Positions 56,660 to 64,000 of a DNA stretch of 64,000 nt are shown here, in pieces; the stretch's first letter is position 1; every line of letters starts with the position of its first letter. The position numbers were made by a program, and so were the translations under genes. A model generated the notes under the pieces. The model was not told the origin of the DNA and made no database searches. It saw only the letters and a program-made list of their open reading frames with translations. The stretch comes from Cordylochernes scorpioides. Its lineage: Eukaryota > Arthropoda > Arachnida > Pseudoscorpiones > Chernetidae. The stretch is from positions 42,401,578 through 42,465,577 of the forward strand of contig CP092879.1 in the NCBI GenBank assembly GCA_030710605.1. The letters run 5' to 3'.

Positions 56660-56799
56660 AAATAAAAACTATCAAAAAACAAATCTACTCCAAAGAGAGT
56701 AAAAAAGGCAGACCAGACAAAGAACATTATTCCGTTAACGAGATGAGGTGTGTATGGTTATTGGTTCGGCCAACAACAAATATCCAATTTATATACACA

Positions 56800-59109
56800 T
56801 ATATTTTTACATAATGAGGTTTTGAAAAATGCAAATAATCTTCATCTATTTACATGCACAACAATTTATTTTACCATCACTACAGCATAAATCACTCTTG
56901 GTGAAATTTTTTTATTGCAATTCAGAATCTGCCACCGAAGCTTTACAAGCGTTTCGTACCTTTAAAGGTATTCGAAGCGGTAAAGGACCCATGAGTTGCT
57001 ACTTTCTAAGGCGAATGATAAAAACTTTGGAGAAGACTGGATCTCTGGAAGCAAAATCTCGGAGTGGAAGACCATCGACATGCAAGTCAGGGGTTGCTAC
57101 GGTTTCGCAGAATGTTGAAGCTATTGAAACGTTATCCACGTATGGAGAAGTAAGTGCTCGACAAACGGGGATTTGGTATGGAACAGTTTGGAGAGCACTA
57201 AGAATTTTTCTTAAAAAATACCCGTAAAAAAATTCAAAGACTTCACGAGCTAAAAGTCGGCGATTTTGAGAAGCGTCAAGAATTCGCTTCATGGGTTCTC
57301 CGGCAAATTAATATTGATGAAAACTGGCTGTTGAATGTTCTGTGGACAGATGAAGCTCAATTTACTCTGAACGGAGAAGTTAACACTCAAAACAGCCGCA
57401 TTTGGGCAACAGAAAACCCTAGGAATTTTACAGAAATGTCACTTCATCAGCCCAGAGTTATAGTTTGGTGTGGGTTCACTTCTTCTTTTATTATTGGGCC
57501 ATTTTTCTTTGAAGAAATAAATGGAAGAACTTTTAAAACCGTTTCTGTAACTGGTGAACGTTATGTTCAACTTTTGAGAGAAAAGGTTATCCCCATATTG
57601 CAGGACAGACAAGCACTGAGCGAAATAACATTCATGCAAGATGGAGGACCTCCTCATATCTCCCGCGGTGCCAAACAATTGCTGAAGGATACGTTCGGTG
57701 AAGATCGTGTGATAAGTCGCCACTTTATACACCAGTGGCCTTCAAGATCACCAGACTTGACGCCTTGCGATTTTTGGATATGGGGGTACATTAAGTCGCG
57801 TGTTTATCGATGCCGGCCTACCACATTGGCCATGTTGAAGGCTTCTTTCAGGCGGCACGCGTTTCATCAATTTCAACAGATATGTTATTTGATGCTGTGC
57901 AATATGTCATCTATCGTCTGCAGGCGGTGTTTGAGAATGAAGGTCGCCACATTGAACAAGGATTCTGACCTAATACAAGAGAGAAGGCAGTTACCTCATG
58001 TGTTATAAAAGCTTCCATGTATTATATTATCTACCAATGTTTTGCAGCTCTTTGTGTTGGGTTATGGGTAAATAAATTCTGTCCTCATATCTTGTCTCTT
58101 TTTTATTTGTGAAAAGTAATTTTTGTTTGTTTGTCATTTGCTCACATCTTATATTATGTCGTGCAGACCAAAGGGTTATAACTTCTCGAATAACACTGTA
58201 CACACAATTTTACCCCTTATGTTTAATTTATCGCTTTTCGCTCATTAAAAGAAATAGCATAAGGAATATTCTCTGTAACACCCCACCTTTAGAAATTTTG
58301 GGCAAAAAAATAATACAAAATGATTTTACTACCACGTTTTTCAACGCAAATGGTTGATTTAAAAATTATATTTATTTGAGGGGATACATTTTTAAAAATC
58401 GTGTACAGTATAATAAACAATGATAACATTTGACAAGCCCATAGGATATTTGGAATAAAGTACGACAAATGTATTTTGTCACTCCCATCTATATTTCATT
58501 TGTTGGATCACATGACAAATTTCCAGTTAAATAGTCGAGTGTCGCCAATTATTCAAGAAATTACACATTCCTTATAGCAAGAAATCCTATTAGTAGTACC
58601 ATCATAATTTTTGGTACTATATTAACATTTCAAAAAATCGTGTATTGAATTCAGCTATGTTTTTCAAACATTCAATATGTTTGACAAAACTCTATCAAAA
58701 ATATAAATATATTTTGCTACATGTTTTAATTTGCATATACCTATTTTACATATCTCAGATTGTATTTAAAAATCGTTAACCATTTCTTCTAACTTTTGGC
58801 GAAATGGTGCTTTATTAATTAACGATTTGATATTATTAGGATTCTTTCCTGGTATATAAAAAGGAAAAATACGTGTCGATCAGTTATACTTTTCAATTAA
58901 TCAAACAATTTGGCCGCTTAATTTCTGATTCTGGTACAGCGCCATCTAGGGAATGAAATTGTAACTAAAATCAATTTCGAAATTTTCAATATTTGCCATA
59001 AAAAATCCCATTGCATTCTGAACACAATGGTGTTTACCGCATTGCTCTAGCGCAAATATTCGCGGAGTTATTAATTTTTAAAGTTGTGCGGGACTTTTGG
59101 ATCACCCTG
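56800..59109 (+). mobile_element. Mariner-like element, right inverted copy (5' end missing)
   Basis: Same layout as the left copy but on the plus strand: the transposase gene (56,870-58,008), about 1.1 kb of non-coding DNA, then the outward terminus ending at 59,109. Nearly all of it is the reverse complement of 44,804-47,130 with scattered differences. No CAGGGTGATCC terminus is found near 56,700-56,870. Confidence 0.8.
56870..58008 (+). pseudogene. Mariner-like transposase, right copy, stop plus frameshift
   Basis: Collinear with the left copy. LQHKSLLVKFFYCNSESATE opens the conserved part. The frame breaks near 57,225, where a Tyr codon has become TAA and one base is added in an A run. 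It resumes at 57,331 with VLWTDEAQFTLNGE, FMQDGGPPHISRG and RSPDLTPCDFWIWGYIKSRV and ends at 58,008. The part lost in the left copy after CDFW is intact here. The two copies therefore carry different disabling changes. Confidence 0.85.
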
Positions 59110-59129
59110 TATATATTTATATTAAAAAT

Positions 59130-59222
59130 AACAGGATCTCCATCTATGCTACCTTTCTTCCTGTGGTGAATCTGTGTAAGACTGGTGGTCATAATAAAGC
59201 TTTGTGTGTGTGTGTGTATATA
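59130..59222 (+). repeat. Dispersed repeat family R-A, 3' tail fragment
   Basis: Contains CATCTATGCTACCTTTCTTCCTGTGG and AATAAAGCTTTGTGTGTGTG and ends in a TG/TA microsatellite. It is wedged between the inverted-pair terminus and the next mariner, so three element ends lie within 120 bp. Confidence 0.6.
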
Positions 59223-59224
59223 TA

Positions 59225-60534
59225 CAAGGTATGTCCCATAAGTTCCCGGACTGGGTCCATAAAAAAATAAATAAATGAAAAATGTAAATGAATTTGACTG
59301 TTTATTATAGAAAAAATATCTGGCTACACGGTGGTACCAATATCGAGTCGGTACTTGCGCGCGCGCCAAGGTTATTCTAATTTATTTAAAGGTCACACCT
59401 AGCGCTGCGGCGATTTTACGATGGAACAAAAATTGAAGCAGAGGATTTGCATAGAATATTGTGTGAAACTTCAAATATCAGCAACCGAAACTTTTGAAAT
59501 GCTTAATAAAGCATTCCCCAATGACGCCCCAAAGAGAACAACTGTTTTTGAATGGCATTCTAGATTTAAAGCTGGCAGAATTTCCATTGAAGATGATCCT
59601 CGTCAAGGACGCCCAAAATTTCAAAGGACTGATGAAAATGTGCAAAAAATCACCAATTTGATAAAAGAAAATCCTCGAACCACTTTGCTGGAGCTAGAGC
59701 AAGACACAGGTATCTCTAAAACAACGATTGGAAGGATCGTAACCGAAGATTTGAAGCTCAAAAAGACTCCTGCAAAATTCATCCCAAGATTCCTCACCAA
59801 TGAGCAAAAACTGTGTCGGCTTGCAACCTGTGAGGACATGATGGAAATGACAAGAACGGATCCAGAATGGAAAGACAAGATAATCACAGGCGACGAGACA
59901 TGGGTCTATGGCTATGACCCTGAAACCAAACCTCAATCTGCCAAGTGGAGAGGTTAGGGTAGGCCTAGACCCAAAAAATCCAGAAACAAGGTGTTGCTGG
60001 TCGCTTTTTCGGATAACAAGGGCATTGTTCATCACGAGTATCTTCCTGCAGGCCAAACAGTTATTAAGGAAATGTATTTGGGCATTCTTCGCCGTCTAAG
60101 GGAAGCGATTCGAAAAAAAAGGCCAGAAAAATGGACTAATGGTGGCTGGATCCTACACCATGACAATGCTCGCCCTCACACAGCGCACTTGATGACTAGC
60201 TTTTTGGCGAAAAACGGGACACAAATCCTACTTCAACCACTCTATTTCCCAGACATCGCACCAAATGACTTTTTCCTGTTCCCCAAACTTAAAGCAGTTC
60301 TAAAAGGAAGACATTTTGACACCAGGGATGACATAATAGAAAAATCGCCGTTAGCATTGAAGAGCATTCCAAAAGAGGCTTATAAAAACTGTTTCGACAA
60401 TTGGGAGAAACGATGGCGCTGGTGCGTTGAAGCAAGGGGGGATTACTTTGAAAAGTTAAAAAAAAAAAAAATTTTTAAAATCTTACCTTTATTTTTGTAT
60501 GGACCCAGTCCGGGAACTTATGGGACATACCTTG
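59225..60534 (+). mobile_element. mariner element, nearly intact
   Basis: 1310 bp flanked by TA, with terminal inverted repeats beginning CAAGGTATGTCCCATAAG at the left and its exact complement at the right (at least 30 bp matching). It carries a single transposase gene. It is the best-preserved DNA transposon in the window and belongs to a different family from the other mariners here. Confidence 0.92.
59421..60470 (+). pseudogene. mariner transposase (DD34D) with one in-frame stop
   Basis: About 350 codons starting MEQKLKQRICIEYCVKLQIS. The HTH region includes TTVFEWHSRFKAGRISIEDD and GISKTTIGRIV. Catalytic motifs are ITGDETWVYGYDPE, LHHDNARPHTAHL and FPDIAPNDFFLF, with 34 residues between the second and third Asp, as in true mariners. 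The frame is interrupted by one TAG at 59,955-59,957 in the WRG-GRPRPKKS linker. The C-terminus runs into an A13 run (about 60,460) and the normal stop appears lost, so the enzyme is not functional as it stands. Confidence 0.9.
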
Positions 60535-60920
60535 TATATATAATAAATTAATGTTTTTTTTTTATTGATTAAGAGTTTTTATTTATCCAATATTTCGATG
60601 GACCAATCTTCCATCTTTTACTATGTTTTAATAACTTTTAATGACCATATGGATGCATATTATCCACATTTGTTGACGAAGATCCCTCACGGCTCATCCA
60701 TTGACCTTTCGGTAGCTTTTTCTTGATTCCTTCTAGCCAGCTCATTGTTGGTCTTCCTCTCTTCTTTCTTCCTTCATTTTCCCAACATCAATACATATAT
60801 AATAGGAAAAATATAGCCGGATATCATTGCTAAGAAGAGACCTAAGTTAAAATCAAAGAGTTTCTTTATTTTTCGCTTTTGCTTTTGGTCTTCTTTGCAA
60901 TACATATACAATTTTATATA

Positions 60921-61084
60921 CAGTTAAACCTGTCTGTAGCGCCCTATCTTGGTACTCACCGAAATAGGGTACTATAGAAAGGGGGTGATATAGACAGGTC
61001 ACTTTTAATCTAAACGTATTTAAAATCGGGTACTATAGAGAATAAGGCGCTATTTAGAGGGGGCGCTATAAACAGGTTTAACTG
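60921..61084. mobile_element. pogo/Tigger-type MITE, copy 2
   Basis: 164 bp flanked by TA, CAGTTAAACCTGTCTGTAGCG to GTTTAACTG. Collinear with 30,499-30,676 but lacking a short internal segment (ATCTCATCGTGCTACG). It ends 74 bp before a slit exon. Confidence 0.8.
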
Positions 61085-61158
61085 TATTTCATTGTGTTAG
61101 TTCTGTATGAGTTTAAAAGTTCTATTGACTTATTTAGACATGTATGTTGATATTCCAG

Positions 61159-61230
61159 GGTCCTGTATGGCAACAAGATCACAGAATTGCCAATGGGAAT
61201 CTTCAGGGGCCTCAACTCTCTCCAGCTTCT
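61159..61230 (+). CDS. slit: slit exon: third LRR of domain 2
   Basis: 72 nt between ATATTCCAG and GTAAGT. It encodes (L)VLYGNKITELPMGIFRGLNS LQLL, ending with the first two bases of a Leu codon. VLYGNKI..LP.G.F.GL.SL.LL is strongly diagnostic of Slit D2, part of the concave LRR face involved in Robo binding. Being 72 nt and phase 2 on both sides, skipping any single LRR exon would keep the frame. The next LRR exon lies beyond the window. Confidence 0.95.
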
Positions 61231-62659
61231 GTAAGTAGCCATTATTTCTTTCCTTACATCCTAGGTTCATACATTCATTCTGACTTATAAGACACATCGG
61301 TCATCCCTCCAGCTGCTATATTGAAACCTACAACCCTCGGCAGGTATGAGGAACTAACACTCCTATAGGAACAGCTAAAGAGAAACTAACTACTAAAAAC
61401 TAGTTCGAACTGGTGTAACTATTTGAATTATAAATTGAATACACGAGGTAACGAATCCAATTCCAAATAAAGGATTTAGAGATTCCTGTTATAAAAACGT
61501 TATTTTAAAGTTAAAACTAAACAAATATATTAGCCTTCATTCAAAAATATATATATAATAGTTCAAATTTTTCAAAACAAGCTAACAAGGTCAAATTCAA
61601 ATAAGTAAATTATATTTTACGTTACAGTAACAGCGTTGTTACCAGCTTCAGACAATAGTACTGAATATTATTTCATGTAATAATAGGAATAATTCTATAG
61701 TTACAATTGAACAATCAAGATACAAATACGGTTATCATCGCGAGGTTTCAACAATGAGGTGTCATAAAGTTTCTATTCCAGTAAATATAAGGAATTAGAT
61801 ATCAATCTGAATGTTGTTACTGAAACTACTTAGCGTAAATTTCTTCCTTTTGCACAAAAGAATGCTTATTACTTTCCTTACTGTAATTAAAATTGATGGT
61901 TCATCAATGGTGAAACCTACCAAAGATTCAGCCAGTTTCCATACTCTACTGTGGGAGCGATAACTACTGAAGTAACATATCTATATACAATCCTAACCCA
62001 AGAGCTATGCGAAAAATGGTAACGATAATAATATTTTAAGCCGAATTTGCGTAGGTCCATCTTAGCATAGAGGTTTTAGAACGAGAATATTTATTTTCGC
62101 ACATTTCAGTACAACGGTCTGGTTAAAATTCAAAGAAATCAATTGACAAATGGTATCTATCCTGAGAACGTTCCCAAATTTACTAAAACATTACTTTTCT
62201 CAGGTCGTAGAATTCTCCATGTTTGCCGAAATGTTTGTGAAAGCCATCGTATGTAAGATTTATAATCTTGTGTAGCGTCTATAGAGATCCTTTAGGGTTT
62301 ATAAAAAGGTCTAGTGGATCAATTTTCAGAATTTGTCGAATGATAATCGTCGGAATTTCTCTCTTAATACTTCCAATGCAGTCAGTGTTGTGGAAAACGA
62401 TGAATTTTTATTTTTCATTTTATAATATATTTTTATGAATTAATCAATAAGGCACGATATTAGATATTTTCACCTATTACAGAGAAGGCATAGAAACAAC
62501 AAACAAATTGAAACTTAGAATTAAATATTTACAAATTTACATGTATTAATCGACAGAGTTCATAAAATGTATATAGACAAAATTGCTGATATAAGAGAGA
62601 GATAAATCATTTAGATCTAGAAACAATCGATGTCTCATTTCTGTAAAGGGATTACTGTA

Positions 62660-62850
62660 TGTAATGATACTGAAGTCACACCAAACTGACTCCGGACCAT
62701 ATATACAGTTGCCAGGCCATCCTTGCAGCCCTCTATATGGCAGACATCAATTCAGGAGAGGACATCCATACGAACAAGGCACCTTTGTTGGCCGGTATTG
62801 TGATCAGGGTGCATGGACCGATCTGATCTGCTCCATGGACAAGACACCAC
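62660..62850 (+). pseudogene. LINE 3' fragment (family D), plus-strand copy
   Basis: In one plus frame the sequence gives KLTPDHIYSC, then LAALYMADINSGEDIHTNKA and a GIVIRVHGPI end with a stop, nearly the same peptide end as 2640-2870 on the minus strand. The nucleotide match runs from GACTCCGGACCATATATACAG to CTCCATGGACAAGACA. Only the extreme C-terminus is kept. Confidence 0.65.
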
Positions 62851-63798
62851 CACCACTGAAGTCACAAAGCGGTCAAAAGCGGTCAGCCAACATACACGTA
62901 AATATGGGCCGCAATCTAATCTTCGCAGGTAAACATACCGTCATAAAAGAAATGCCACGAATACGTGCTTCAGATACCCAACAGTTGAGCCATAAGCACC
63001 TACAAGACTCAGATTAATTCAAATATAAATAACATCAAAATATAGACCCAAAATTAATTATATTCAAATAAAACTCACATTTACTTTGAGTGTAGGGGAT
63101 GTGTAATTAAGTTTGGGGAACAAGGTATTGTTCCAAGGTTGGCTAAACGATGAAGGCGGAATGCCAAGTGGAAAGGTAGGCAGATAACTGATATTTGATG
63201 ATTAGAACTTCTCGGTTTAATTAAATACCATACCTGAATAGAATAGTACGTCTTAGTTCGAAGGAAGCTTGCTCATAATATAGCAATCCTAGCAATTATC
63301 AACCGATTACTATTATATTGCATCGTATAAACCTTATTGATTCAGTTATAGTATTCGAATTTGTTATACGAATATTCCTATACATGGAGAATACATTATA
63401 ATGATCGTTTATAACTATCTTAAAAGCTGATTGCCTAAAATTATCATTATCCTTACAATAATGATAAAATATATTGAATGAGAGGGCCGTATCTTTGCAG
63501 TAAGGTATGTAGAGATAATAATTGATGATATTAAAGAAAAACATTGCCGAAAAATAATTGTTACAAATTTTAACTCAACTATAATTATCCAGATCACATA
63601 CAAACATGGTTATCATCACCCAATCAAATAGATTGTAAGATTATTTTTTATTAGGTAAAAATTATTTTTGACTGAATTCAGATAAGTTCATAGAAAAAAA
63701 ACCTTGTAAAATATAATTTGACACCATGTTAAACTACATTTTATGAATACCAAAAATTTAAATCGAGTTTTTGAGGTAGAAATATCAACTTGTATGAT

Positions 63799-63802
<4 letters not shown>

Positions 63803-63834
<32 letters not shown>
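63803..63834. repeat. (TA)n microsatellite
   Basis: About 16 uninterrupted TA units. A similar shorter run is at 30,344-30,368. Confidence 0.95.
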
Positions 63835-63836
<2 letters not shown>

Positions 63837-64000
63837 TTATCGGAATAATAAAATAATTATAAATCCAATATATGCCTATTTTCTGAATATATATTTTATT
63901 ATTATGAATAAAGAGATTTCTGTTGTATTTTGGAATTAGAATGATATATAGAATTATTATTTGTTGCTTGATTTTGGTATACATGAGTATTGTTACGATA

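Larger units (their letters stand above)
49977..56700 (-). mobile_element. I/R1-group LINE with RNase H (LINE A), split by LINE B
   Basis: Minus strand, nearly full length: ORF1 (56,659 to about 55,485), overlapping or adjacent ORF2 (from 55,515), then RNase H ending at 50,057 and a short 3' UTR running to about 49,977. LINE B is inserted at 52,797-54,763. ORF1 with three Cys-His knuckles plus a C-terminal RNase H places it in the I/R1/LOA group. The 5' boundary is unclear; sequence from 56,660 to 56,800 could be 5' UTR. Confidence 0.8.
44804..59109. mobile_element. Candidate composite element: two inverted mariner-like copies enclosing LINEs
   Basis: The left end is TA then CAGGGTGATCCAAAAGTCCC (44,802-44,823); the right end is its complement, ending at 59,109 and followed by TA. 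The outer 2.3 kb on each side are near-identical inverted copies of one mariner-like element with its 3' terminus outward. Neither copy has an inner (5') terminus. The 9.6 kb between them is LINE sequence. The outer ends alone would allow a transposase to treat 14.3 kb as one unit, but this is inference; two independent 5'-truncated insertions would look similar. Confidence 0.45.
43749..61158 (+). other. slit: slit intron C (about 17.4 kb, phase 2)
   Basis: GTAAGT at 43,749 to TTCCAG ending 61,158. Most of it is the nested structure at 44,804-59,109 and the mariner at 59,225-60,534. 44,131-44,803 is AT-rich with nothing identified. 60,535-60,920 holds no recognised element. Confidence 0.85.
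61231..64000 (+). other. slit: Next slit intron, 5' part
   Basis: Begins GTAAGT. 61,240-62,655 is AT-rich; a weak relative of the 35.8-36.6 kb repeat lies near 61,875-61,975. After the LINE fragment at 62,660-62,850, no further exon is recognised up to 64,000. 63,440-63,545 resembles the 35.8 kb repeat (AATGATAAAATATATTGAATGAGAGGG). Confidence 0.8.

Overview
The window is animal nuclear DNA, most likely arthropod. It is AT-rich and dominated by transposable elements. BEL/Pao, Jockey and I/R1-group LINEs, mariner, hAT and pogo/Tigger-type elements occur together, a mix typical of arthropods. The order is not resolved: the one-exon-per-repeat structure of the host gene suggests an arthropod that kept ancestral introns, such as a chelicerate, myriapod or crustacean.

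The only host gene I can support is slit (the Slit axon-guidance ligand), on the plus strand and entirely within its second leucine-rich-repeat (LRR) domain. Four short exons are spread over 55.7 kb: 5522-5648 (cysteine-rich N-cap), then 31523-31594, 43677-43748 and 61159-61230 (one 24-residue LRR each, exactly 72 nt). They join through three phase-2 introns of about 25.9, 12.1 and 17.4 kb. The gene continues beyond both edges of the window.

Everything else lies inside slit introns. Intron A (5.6-31.5 kb) holds a 300-bp tandem repeat, two hAT MITEs, a 163-bp satellite with a 7-monomer higher-order period (10.26-13.04 kb), a 5.4-kb non-autonomous LTR element with apparently identical 761-bp LTRs (14,995-20,425), a cluster of palindromic MITEs (23.5-24.6 kb), and an internally deleted BEL/Pao element with 360-bp LTRs and an 815-codon Gag-protease reading frame (25,187-28,409). 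Intron B (31.6-43.7 kb) holds tRNA-derived SINEs, an hAT MITE with a perfect 8-bp target duplication, a decayed mariner (39,805-41,116) and a 100-N assembly gap.

Intron C (43.7-61.2 kb) contains the most unusual structure. Two near-identical mariner-like copies lie in inverted orientation with outward-facing termini at 44,804 and 59,109, enclosing about 9.6 kb of LINEs. Inside are a Jockey LINE (plus strand) interrupted by a TA-flanked MITE and carrying SINE sequence within an open endonuclease frame, and an I/R1-group LINE (minus strand) split by a third LINE whose 15-bp target duplication is intact. A second mariner, with one in-frame stop before its C-terminal tail, lies just outside (59,225-60,534).

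No intact autonomous element is visible. Because the elements are nested, their relative ages can be ordered. All calls come from reading the sequence by eye; no database search was run.
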